A DNA stretch of 43,810 nucleotides, taken from an uncultured Porphyromonadaceae bacterium. Lineage in GTDB: Bacteria > Bacteroidota > Bacteroidia > Bacteroidales > Muribaculaceae. The position numbers and the translations under genes are program-made. Below are positions 24,147 through 32,340 of this stretch, piece by piece. Under the pieces are notes generated by a model. The model did not search any database. It was given only the letters and a program-made list of their open reading frames with translations, and was not told where the DNA came from. The stretch is from the NCBI GenBank assembly GCA_937892215.1, contig CALAVE010000010.1, positions 1 to 43,810 of the forward strand, written 5' to 3'. Within the stretch, counting starts at the first letter, position 1. Every line of letters starts with the position of its first letter.

Positions 24147-27100
24147 CACTTCATCACGAATAAATCGCTAATTTGCAATGGCTTTACGGTGGTGAAAATT
24201 AACCTGAACGGAGTCAGGGTCATGTGAGATTCCGGCCTGATGCTGAAGTGCTGAGGATAAATATGCTCCCACATTCGTTGTTCGTTCTGGTTGGCCGTAA
24301 ATATCTTTATCGCGTGAATCTCGGCCGTCTGGTCGGTGAGTTGCTTGTATCTGACGAAAGGTCGCGACTTGTCCTTCAACTTGGGCAGGAGAACATCTAT
24401 CGACTCTCTGTTTGGGTTCAGGTATGGATAACGTGCGGTGTCGTTAAGGTAACCGAACATGGTGAAGTCGCTCAGCAAGTTTCGTAGTTGCTCGGCCACG
24501 CTCTTGCGCAGTTTTGCCTGCAGAGCCATTATTCCTCCTGCATTAACCTCAAAGTCATGGATGTAGCGATAGAGTCTTATCGGCTCGGTGAAGCGGCTGC
24601 CTTGCTCATCGAAGAAGCGGTCGAGCGAGGCGTTGTCCAGAACGGGAATGAATGGCTCGCGGGTGAAGGCGTCCATGGTGCTGATTTTGTTCTGCTCCTC
24701 GTCGTGCCATGTGGCGAGGTTGCCGGTGAGAGCACGCATGGCGTAATACTTGCCCATTAACTCCGACTGCAATTTCACGAACTTGTCGATGAATATGCCG
24801 GCAATGTGGAAACGCATGTCGGAAGTTGTGATTTCAGCCTTGAGATGCGTCTTGTTGTCGGTTTCCATCGCAATCAAGACTTTGTACCGGTTAATGAGTT
24901 GCTGCCGTTGGCTTTTCCGGTAAGGAATCCACAGCAAGAGCAGAATCAGTGTTATTGCCCATACGCCGGCGGCTACAGTGGTGAAAATGGAACCGGTTAT
25001 ATCAGCCTTGTAATAGAGGATGTAGAATACCAGGGTCAATACAATAAGGAACCAAATGCTGTACCATGTCCACTGCTTGGTCACACTGTCGAAGAGGGCG
25101 AGTTCTTTAGTAAGGTTGGCCTGCAATTCGGCTATGTGCAGTTCGCAGTCGGCGATAGCGTTGGAAAGCCTGTCCTTAGCCGCCTCGCTTATGCTTCGGC
25201 GCAAGGAGTTGTTCTGGAGTTTTGTGAGAAGAGTCTGGTAACTTGTCTGAAGCGACTTGTAGTACCGTTCTGTTCTGGAGAAATGCTTCTGTTCCTCGTC
25301 GAGCAAATTGCTTGCCACGGCATGCGCGATGGTGGCATCTGTGGTGTCGAAGTTCACGGCAATTTTGGCCGCCTCGGGAGCCGTAATAGTCTTGGTGGCA
25401 CTGCCCACATTCACTTCTGTGACGATGAATGCCGCCATGTTCAGGTTGGGGTCTTCGATGTAGGAATATGGAATGTAGCAGTAACCGTGGTCGCCGAATT
25501 TTGTGCCCCATGAGTTCCTTACGATGAAGAACTTTTCCTTGTCGCTGTAGCCGCACACCACCATGGCGTGACTGCCTTGTGACTCTTGCAGAATCTCTTC
25601 GGCGGAGGGTTTCTTTACAAACCCTTTGGTGGCGTTGAACGAGTTGCAAATTCTCAGCGACACTATCACGGGGTAGCCGTCGGCAAGAGCCGACTTGATG
25701 TCGCGCACGTTGCGGTCGGTGTCGCCGGTTAAGGTGATGCTTTTCGCGGTGGCGATGGTGCGCTGCAACGCATCGACGTAAGCCGGTTGTGTGGGTTCGG
25801 TGGTGTAGTCGGTTTCCAGATACGGACACAGTTCCTCAGTGCATACCCCCAGGTCGTGGATGGCGTTGATGGTGTCGTAAACGCTGCTGCCGCTGTCTTC
25901 CATCTGCTTGTCATCCTTTTTCCTGACGTTGTAATATACGAACGCTTCGCTCAGGTTCGACGTGATTTTCTCTCCACCGGTCTTCAGCATGTATTCAAAA
26001 ACCGAAACCACAGCAAATGCGGCGCAAGAGCCCTGAGTGCCCTGGTCGCGGATGGCGGTGAATCCGCTCCGCAGGTCCATTGTGGGCGGGGTGTTGTCTC
26101 GTCCGGAGTAAGTTTCCTCAAAGGCTTGCTCGGTCTGGCCCTTTATCAGCTTGTAGGTGGTGCCGTCGAAGGTGAACCCCTTTTCGGTGAGTCGCAACGT
26201 GCTGTCATTACTCAGGTCAATCTGCTTGCTCAGGTCAGCAATCTGGCTGCCAAGTTGACGCATATACTGTGTGGAGTCGCGCATCTTGTCCCTAACTTTG
26301 CGAAGCACTGCGATGGGAACTATCACATTGCCTGATTCGTCCTTGGGTGTGTCGAGCGCAGAGTGTAGTTCACCTTCCTCGCCTTTGTGCAGGTTGTATT
26401 CGTTGACAAACACGCTTAGCGGTTGCTCCACGATGTCGTCGATGGTGCATTGCTCCTGACTGAAGATGTTGTTTGTGAGTTGGTTGTCATCTTGCCCCAA
26501 TATCAGGGCCAGAACGCATCTCCTCTCGGGTAGCGACAGGCTCTCGTCGGGCAGGTAGGCTTGGAGCGCTTCCGGCATTTCGGTGGTGAAGAGGTCCTCG
26601 GCCTTAGGCGACACGGTGGCGATTATTTCCTGGTGAGTTTTATTCTTCTCCAGCAGCGGTTTCACCTCGTCATCCCAGAATTTGCCGAAGGCACGTGTGA
26701 AGTCGCGGCTAAGGTCGGGGTCCTTGATGCACTTTTGCGCTATGGGCTCTATCTTGTTTATATCCACTTCGCTTTGTGTCACGTTCTCGCGGTCCAGCAC
26801 TTGCAGGAACGTGCGGCGCATGAGATATTTCACAAAGTACTCGCGGTCGAGGTGGAGCACTGAAAGCCCCAGAGCGGTGATTTCGTGCTCGGGGTCGAAA
26901 TTGGGCGGGAACAACCCGTAATAATTCTCAGTGCATTGCAGGGCAAATTCGCCGAGCAGTCGCAGTAGCGAGTCGTGATTGAGCCCTATGGAGAACCCGT
27001 CGGAGTTAGTGTTCTGGATGGGAATAATGTGCGACACTATGCGGCGCTCACAGTCCCTGTTCACTTGCGTGAGCCACTGTAGTGTGGCTTTCTGTGCGTC

Positions 27101-27613
27101 GCTAAGTAGTTCGGAGTTGTGTTGCTCGGTAGGCTCAGTTGGGCTTGCTATGGCTTTGTCCAGGTCTTCGAGCAGGCAAATCACGTCACATTCATAGTTC
27201 TGTCCGGTCAGTCTCAGCGCGTTAAGCACCTTTTCAAGCATGGCGCGGCAGGACTCGTTGTAAGCGGGGATGTAAGCGGTGACAAGCAACGTGGACGTGT
27301 CACCGGGGGTGTCGATGGTGATAATGTCGGCAAAGAGTTGTGCGAAGTGGTTTTTCAGGTTGGCTTCGGAGTTGTCTCCGCTGATTATTTCGGGGACCCC
27401 TTCGCTAACTTGAGTCTCGAGGGGATTGTCGTCGCGGTTCACGCTTGCAGTGCTCCGGCACAGCCTGATGCTGCCGTTTTCACCCTCGGTCATGGACATT
27501 GTGTGGAAAAACGGCAGAACCGGGCTTTCCCCGTGTGCCAGCGCATATTCTTTAAGTTCCTTGGCAAAAACCGCAAGGCCCTTGCCAAGGAACAAATGGA
27601 CATTATGCCTCAT
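24146..27613 (-). CDS. large membrane-anchored protein with an internal papain-type (C1) peptidase domain
   Basis: A 1155-residue protein with no signal peptide. Residues 1 to ~500 are of unrecognised fold, with alternating strands and helices (for example DTSTLLVTAYIPAYNE near 106-120). Residues ~508-735 are a complete C1 peptidase: oxyanion Gln524 and nucleophile Cys530 in DQGTQGSCAAFA, His682 in SHAMVVCGY, Asn700 in VRNSWGTKFGDHGYCYIPY. A helical, probably coiled-coil region (~770-845) follows, then two membrane segments (~851-867 and 876-896) with a short loop, and a ~260-residue C-terminal domain. With an internal hairpin anchor and no signal peptide, the protease should face the cytosol (inference). 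It starts one base after the tubulin-like stop and overlaps ruvC, so it is tightly co-translated. Substrate unknown. Confidence 0.8.
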   Translation of the reverse strand: MRHNVHLFLGKGLAVFAKELKEYALAHGESPVLPFFHTMSMTEGENGSIRLCRSTASVNRDDNPLETQVSEGVPEIISGDNSEANLKNHFAQLFADIITIDTPGDTSTLLVTAYIPAYNESCRAMLEKVLNALRLTGQNYECDVICLLEDLDKAIASPTEPTEQHNSELLSDAQKATLQWLTQVNRDCERRIVSHIIPIQNTNSDGFSIGLNHDSLLRLLGEFALQCTENYYGLFPPNFDPEHEITALGLSVLHLDREYFVKYLMRRTFLQVLDRENVTQSEVDINKIEPIAQKCIKDPDLSRDFTRAFGKFWDDEVKPLLEKNKTHQEIIATVSPKAEDLFTTEMPEALQAYLPDESLSLPERRCVLALILGQDDNQLTNNIFSQEQCTIDDIVEQPLSVFVNEYNLHKGEEGELHSALDTPKDESGNVIVPIAVLRKVRDKMRDSTQYMRQLGSQIADLSKQIDLSNDSTLRLTEKGFTFDGTTYKLIKGQTEQAFEETYSGRDNTPPTMDLRSGFTAIRDQGTQGSCAAFAVVSVFEYMLKTGGEKITSNLSEAFVYYNVRKKDDKQMEDSGSSVYDTINAIHDLGVCTEELCPYLETDYTTEPTQPAYVDALQRTIATAKSITLTGDTDRNVRDIKSALADGYPVIVSLRICNSFNATKGFVKKPSAEEILQESQGSHAMVVCGYSDKEKFFIVRNSWGTKFGDHGYCYIPYSYIEDPNLNMAAFIVTEVNVGSATKTITAPEAAKIAVNFDTTDATIAHAVASNLLDEEQKHFSRTERYYKSLQTSYQTLLTKLQNNSLRRSISEAAKDRLSNAIADCELHIAELQANLTKELALFDSVTKQWTWYSIWFLIVLTLVFYILYYKADITGSIFTTVAAGVWAITLILLLLWIPYRKSQRQQLINRYKVLIAMETDNKTHLKAEITTSDMRFHIAGIFIDKFVKLQSELMGKYYAMRALTGNLATWHDEEQNKISTMDAFTREPFIPVLDNASLDRFFDEQGSRFTEPIRLYRYIHDFEVNAGGIMALQAKLRKSVAEQLRNLLSDFTMFGYLNDTARYPYLNPNRESIDVLLPKLKDKSRPFVRYKQLTDQTAEIHAIKIFTANQNEQRMWEHIYPQHFSIRPESHMTLTPFRLIFTTVKPLQISDLFVMK

Positions 27614-27614
27614 A

Positions 27615-30359
27615 TCAGAGTTCTTTCTTTACAAAGTTTATCTCGTCGGAAATCAGTTTCTTGATGGCTTCGTTGCCGTGACGGTTAAGTTCCTCGTTGG
27701 TCATGTCGATCTGCGAAATTGTGTCGCGGTAAGTGGAGCCTTCTTTGGCCTGCTGCACCTTCTGCTTGAGGAAGTCGGTCCCTTTCTCTTTCTGCAGTTT
27801 GTCGAAGAAATCCTCGAACTGTTGCGTCACAGCGTGGATGTTGCTGCGGAAGCGGTCGAATGCCTCGTCGCGGTAGTTCGACAACTTGAACCAGTAGTCC
27901 TCCAGCGGGTCACCGTTCTCGGGGTCGTAGTAATAGTAGTCGGCGTCTTGTCTCTTGATGAGTCCGAAGATGAAGCCCTTTACCCAGAGTTCCACTGAAT
28001 TGTCGGCGGCGCGGGTGGGTTCCAGACTGTAGTTCTCGCGAGCCATTCTCAGTTCCAATTGGCGGTCGATGTGGCAGTTAGTGCGGCACAGGTCGTATTT
28101 GCTCTTGAATGTGGGCACCGATGCAATGGCGTAGGCCGGCAGAACACCTATCTGACGATAGATGATGATGCGGTCTTTCATACCTATAACGGACTCGTCA
28201 ACTTCGGCAGTGCCCGGCGAATTTTCAAGGAGGAAGGCCTTGTTGAATCGGCAGTTCTTGGAGGGAACGCCCAGGTAGCAGATGTCCACCGGCTCACGCA
28301 CCGGAGAGTAGCCCTGGTAGTTGATGTTCAGAAGCGGCATGGATTTCTTTATGGCCAGAGTGGCAACTTGGCGGAAGTGCTCGTCGGTCATCTTGTCGAG
28401 CACCTTGTCGATGGTCATTTCAGCCCATGTCTTGGCTCCGTTGAGTTGGCCGGTGTAGGCCATGAGAGTTTTTTCCACTTCCGCGTTGCTCTTGCTTCCG
28501 ATGTCGTAGATGCGGTCGCTCCATGCGATGGCACCTATGTAGTCGTTAACATTGATTTCCTCCTGAGTGATGGCTATGGCGGTGGCATAGCTCTGTGCGA
28601 GGTCTATCTGGAACATCTGGCGCTCGTTGCCCACGCGGTTCTGAATCTTAGCCAACTTCTGGGAGTTGTCCTGATACACACCTTCCAGTTTCTTGCGGAT
28701 GGTGTCGATGTGGTTGCTCTCTTCGAGCAGCAGGGTGTTCATGAAGGTGTAGAACTGGATGGCTGTTTCGCGGCGCTTGATTTCGCGGCGGCAGATTGCG
28801 AGTTGGCGAGCCGCTGCCATGACGTCGTTCTTATAGTCTTCCACTTTGCTTTTCGACTTGAAGAACTTGCGGTCATACTCCACCATTTCGTTAACCACGG
28901 CTTTCAGGTTCTGTTCCTGCCGCGGGGCTTTTTCGCTCCATTCGTCACGCTCAGCACGCATCTCGCCCAGCATTATGTCGATTTGGGCCTTGAGCCCCAG
29001 TATCACTTTCTCAGCGGTTCCCACGCCACATTCGCGGTTAATCTGGCTGATGATGAGTTTGTGGAACTCTTCGCTCACGATTTCCTGCTTGGCGGCGCAT
29101 TTGCGTGTTAGCTCCTCGTCCTTGGGCATGGTGCTTTCCACGTAACTCATGGTCTCGGCAAGGGCGTTCTGGGTCTCATTGATTTGAGTCATGGGGAACT
29201 TGGGCGCCTTGTCCAGCAGGTAGTCGGTGAGATTGTCGAAGCCGTTGTTCTCGCGGATGTTAACTTCGGGCTTGTCAATCCAGTTGTTCACTATGCTGTC
29301 GGTGTCGGTGCATGAGTTGAGCAGATTCTCAATTATGTAGTTAGATGCCTTGAGAGAATAGATGAGGCTCAAATCCTGCCCGCGGAACACTATCTCGCTT
29401 GCGCCCATTCCGGCCGCCCATGCGAGTTTGCTCTCCACGTTCATGTCGCCTTCCTTGATTATTTTCTCCAGGTTGTCGTTCACGCTGGCGTTAGCCTCGC
29501 TCAGCGCGCCGGCACTTGTTACGAGGGCAAGGCTTATCATTTCGGCAATCTTGTCCACGTGGTCGTAAGTGTCGCCGTTGCCGTTCTTGTTGTCGATGAA
29601 CACAAAGGAGTTGAACGGGCGGTCCTTGAGCACTTGCGAAGATTTAATGTATTTCAGTTCAAACGGCTCCTTGCTGATGTTGAGGTGCATGAGCCAGTCC
29701 AGGTCCTGAATCGCTCCGAAGGCATTGGGCTTCACTTTCACCATTGTGGTTTGCGACATGGCTTCAAACACGTCGGGGAGAACGCCGTAGCCTATGAGTT
29801 TGCTCTGTGGAGCAACTTCCTTGATGAGATAGGCCATGTTCAGGAACGTGCCGCATCCTGTGCCGCCGGCCAGTGAGAACACCATGTGAATTTCAGGGGT
29901 GGCGCCTCCCAGCAGTTCGTATTCTCCGGTCTGGGCATAGTCGGCCTTGGATATTTCGTTGAGCGAACTTACGACCTTGTTCTTCAGTTTGTCATAGTTC
30001 ACCGTGAGGGCGAAGCGTCCGTTACTTCTCACCTGTCCGGCACCCAGCATCATTGACGTGAGTGCGCCTGTGTTCTCCTCAGGCAGCCATGCGAAGCGCT
30101 CGCGGTTAATCTCATAGATGGGGCGTGCGTCTTCCACGCGTATGGGGAATTGCTCGCTCTCTTTCAGACGTACTTCAGTGCCGTTTTTCGACTCCAGCAC
30201 TCGCTTGTAAGCACCGCCGTCGGTGTCAATGCCCAGAAAACCAATCATAGGTGGAGGCGTCCCGTAGGTGTCGGTAAACATTTTCTTTGTGTGCAGGAGG
30301 GAAGTCATTCCAGTTCCCCCAAGCCCGATGTAGAGGCATCTTCTGATTTTTGTGGCCAT
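27615..30359 (-). CDS. tubulin/FtsZ-superfamily GTPase-like protein (Tubulin_2-like)
   Basis: A 914-residue cytosolic protein. The N-terminus has the Rossmann glycine loop CLYIGLGGTGMTSL (residues 8-21) and FLGIDTDGG (~41-49), and the tubulin signature loop appears as SLAGGTGCGTFLN at 162-174, matching the GGGTGxG GTP-phosphate loop with Ala first. This is the pattern of the divergent Tubulin_2 / FtsZ-like families, not of cell-division FtsZ. About residues 390-650 are long, charged helices (possible coiled coils), and the C-terminal ~250 residues are of unknown fold. It lies between the vWA membrane protein (13 bp upstream) and the papain-domain protein (1 bp downstream). FtsZ-like/vWA pairs have been proposed as membrane-remodelling systems (Makarova and Koonin 2010). 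Confidence 0.8.
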   Translation of the reverse strand: MATKIRRCLYIGLGGTGMTSLLHTKKMFTDTYGTPPPMIGFLGIDTDGGAYKRVLESKNGTEVRLKESEQFPIRVEDARPIYEINRERFAWLPEENTGALTSMMLGAGQVRSNGRFALTVNYDKLKNKVVSSLNEISKADYAQTGEYELLGGATPEIHMVFSLAGGTGCGTFLNMAYLIKEVAPQSKLIGYGVLPDVFEAMSQTTMVKVKPNAFGAIQDLDWLMHLNISKEPFELKYIKSSQVLKDRPFNSFVFIDNKNGNGDTYDHVDKIAEMISLALVTSAGALSEANASVNDNLEKIIKEGDMNVESKLAWAAGMGASEIVFRGQDLSLIYSLKASNYIIENLLNSCTDTDSIVNNWIDKPEVNIRENNGFDNLTDYLLDKAPKFPMTQINETQNALAETMSYVESTMPKDEELTRKCAAKQEIVSEEFHKLIISQINRECGVGTAEKVILGLKAQIDIMLGEMRAERDEWSEKAPRQEQNLKAVVNEMVEYDRKFFKSKSKVEDYKNDVMAAARQLAICRREIKRRETAIQFYTFMNTLLLEESNHIDTIRKKLEGVYQDNSQKLAKIQNRVGNERQMFQIDLAQSYATAIAITQEEINVNDYIGAIAWSDRIYDIGSKSNAEVEKTLMAYTGQLNGAKTWAEMTIDKVLDKMTDEHFRQVATLAIKKSMPLLNINYQGYSPVREPVDICYLGVPSKNCRFNKAFLLENSPGTAEVDESVIGMKDRIIIYRQIGVLPAYAIASVPTFKSKYDLCRTNCHIDRQLELRMARENYSLEPTRAADNSVELWVKGFIFGLIKRQDADYYYYDPENGDPLEDYWFKLSNYRDEAFDRFRSNIHAVTQQFEDFFDKLQKEKGTDFLKQKVQQAKEGSTYRDTISQIDMTNEELNRHGNEAIKKLISDEINFVKKEL

Positions 30360-30372
30360 AGTAGTGTATGTA

Positions 30373-32160
30373 TCAGTTAAAAGTTATTATAATTTTTTCT
30401 TTATTGGTTTCGTTCCTTACGGTGTACTCGGTCTGACGCAACATAGGTATGTCGAACGGGTCAACCGTGTATTCGCTGTTGGGGCGCATACGCACCAGGT
30501 TCTTGCTCGCCTCTATCACCACAGGCGAGGTCCACACGGGATTCACCTCGTAGATGATGCGGCCTGTGAACAGGCGGTTGAGCACTCCTTGCTTCTGGGG
30601 CTTGTCGGTGAGTACCACGCGCCTTGCTCCGCGTATGCGGCGCTGCGAGAAGTATGGTTCGCTAATCATCATGCTGCCCACCTTTATGTAGGAGTATATC
30701 ACGTTCTTTATAATCGCGAACCATAAAATCAGGCATGCCACAATGGCTATAAGTAGTAATAGCAAAAACCATGCCAAAGGGTTCCAGGCCTTGTGATATT
30801 TTGCCGTGAACGGGTAAGTGAACTTGCTTGCGGGCGACGTTTCGGCTATCTTGTCGAGGGCCTTCGCGGTCACGGTTTTTATCACAAAATTGCGCTTGCC
30901 CTGTTTCGCGTCGCTGTTGAATATGATTCTCAGATGCACTGTGGCTGTGTCTCCGGCGGCAAGGCGGAAACTGCCGTCGCTCACTTCGGCTCCGTTCACT
31001 TCCACAGTGAAGTCAGCGGGTTCGCCATCGGCCGGCACCACCTGCAGTGTGGCGCTACTGCCCTGTTCCTTCGCCGTGGGGCTGAATACGGGCTTGATGT
31101 CGTAAGTGACGCTGCCAGGCTCATTTGCGCCCCAGAACAGGAACTTGTCGTAGTGGCTGGTCTTGCCCAGACTAGGGCTGTCTTCGCGGAAGTTTGGCGA
31201 GTGAAGCGACCGTGCCGGCTTGTTTATTACTATCACGGTCAGGGTGTTGATGATGTCGATGTTATCAGTGGCCTCAAGCACCACCTCAAATTTGTATTCG
31301 TCACCGCCCAGGGCTTGCTGCAACTTCGCCAGGTCGCTGCCGTAGCGCGACTGCAGAGTCAATGTGCATAATCCGTCGGTGCACTGGCCTTCCTTGATGG
31401 TAGCGTCCACGTGCTTGTCTTGGCTCACCACTCGCAGCGGGTGGGTCATCTTCAGAGAGCCTTCCAGCGGCTCGTCGTGTGGCGACGTGAGTTGCCACGC
31501 CTCAACGCGGATTGCGCCGTCATCGCTCATACCCTTTGTTCGCACATCGCCAAATGTGGGGATTCCTTCGGTGGCATCAATGAAGTGAAGGGTCTCTGGC
31601 TTGCCCTCGGCCTCCACTTTGTTCTTGATGGTGGTGGCGTCATTGGTGAGCATAACGTAATACGCATGGTCGCGTGGGAAGTCTTTCCACTTGAGAAGTT
31701 TCCGGCAAAGCGTACCTGTGGGGTCGCCTTTCACCACGTTTTCGCTGCCGTCGGTAAGCAGTATCAGGTAGTTGTCGTCGGCAGGGTTTACGGCATTCAG
31801 GCCGGCATCCCACGCGTTGCAGATGCCGGTGAATTTGCCGTTTTTCAGTTCGTCGTCCAGAACGCTCTCCACCGCTTTCCGGTCGTAGGTCTTGCCTGTG
31901 AACGTGATGGGCTTCACCACGTTCTGGTGGAATGGAATGACGGTGATTTTATCATCCTCGTCGAGCCTTGTGACCTCCCTATCCAGAAAATCCTTGGCCG
32001 CATCCCACACGCTGCCCCCTCCGCCCTTGGCCTCCTGCTTCATTGAGCCGGTGCAGTCCACCACGTAGATGTAGTTACGCTCGCGAGCAGCCCTGGCGCA
32101 GAAAATCACCGAAAGTAATAGCGTTAATATTGTTATGGTTCTGTTCCTGTTTCTCATCAT
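30373..32160 (-). CDS. exported vWA-domain protein with a C-terminal membrane anchor
   Basis: A 595-residue protein: signal peptide (about 1-24, MMRNRNRTITILTLLLSVIFCARA), then a vWA domain with MIDAS residues Asp35, Thr37 and Ser39 in VVDCTGSM, the Thr in KFTGICNAWDAG, and the Asp in LILLTDGSEN. The middle (~230-450) looks like beta-sandwich repeats. One membrane segment lies at about 463-484, followed by a basic ~105-residue tail. Topology: vWA outside, tail in the cytosol (inference). The frame is open to a TTG at 32193, but the ATG at 32160 follows an AAGGAG and fits the signal peptide; a second ATG at 32157 is equally possible. First gene of the tubulin/papain/ruvC operon. Confidence 0.82.
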   Translation of the reverse strand: MMRNRNRTITILTLLLSVIFCARAARERNYIYVVDCTGSMKQEAKGGGGSVWDAAKDFLDREVTRLDEDDKITVIPFHQNVVKPITFTGKTYDRKAVESVLDDELKNGKFTGICNAWDAGLNAVNPADDNYLILLTDGSENVVKGDPTGTLCRKLLKWKDFPRDHAYYVMLTNDATTIKNKVEAEGKPETLHFIDATEGIPTFGDVRTKGMSDDGAIRVEAWQLTSPHDEPLEGSLKMTHPLRVVSQDKHVDATIKEGQCTDGLCTLTLQSRYGSDLAKLQQALGGDEYKFEVVLEATDNIDIINTLTVIVINKPARSLHSPNFREDSPSLGKTSHYDKFLFWGANEPGSVTYDIKPVFSPTAKEQGSSATLQVVPADGEPADFTVEVNGAEVSDGSFRLAAGDTATVHLRIIFNSDAKQGKRNFVIKTVTAKALDKIAETSPASKFTYPFTAKYHKAWNPLAWFLLLLLIAIVACLILWFAIIKNVIYSYIKVGSMMISEPYFSQRRIRGARRVVLTDKPQKQGVLNRLFTGRIIYEVNPVWTSPVVIEASKNLVRMRPNSEYTVDPFDIPMLRQTEYTVRNETNKEKIIITFN

Positions 32161-32164
32161 GGTT

Positions 32165-32170
32165 CTCCTT
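32165..32170 (-). promoter_or_regulatory. Shine-Dalgarno sequence of the vWA gene
   Basis: AAGGAG on the minus strand, 4 bases before the ATG at 32160 and 7 before the one at 32157. Good Shine-Dalgarno matches are uncommon in Bacteroidetes, so this helps fix the start. A weak -7-like TAACTTTA lies further upstream (32199-32206), without a -33. Confidence 0.5.
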
Positions 32171-32273
32171 AGTTTTTGTGTAAGATTAGTCAAATTTGCG
32201 TAAAGTTAGTGAAAATTGCCAACTTTTCATTATTTTTGGGCGGTTTTTTCGGGAGGATTATTCCTTAATGCGA

Positions 32274-32308
32274 AATGAGGTGAGGAGCCACGCGGCCCTC
32301 ACCTCATT
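32274..32308 (-). terminator. strong hairpin after the TonB-dependent receptor
   Basis: AATGAGGTGAGG and CCTCACCTCATT form a perfect 12-bp stem with an 11-nt GC-rich loop, 33 bp past the receptor stop. No T-run follows on the minus strand, so it may stabilise the 3' end rather than terminate by itself. Confidence 0.5.
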
Positions 32309-32340
32309 CAGTTCAAGAGTGAGTGTGTTGTGAAAAATGG

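Noticed and set aside
24146..32160. Considered as a phage-defence island
   Set aside because: No nuclease effector or integrase nearby apart from housekeeping ruvC, and base composition like the flanks; a defence role cannot be supported from this window.
32158..32193. TTG at 32193 as start of the vWA gene
   Set aside because: It would put eleven polar residues before the signal peptide and ignore the AAGGAG in front of the ATG at 32160.
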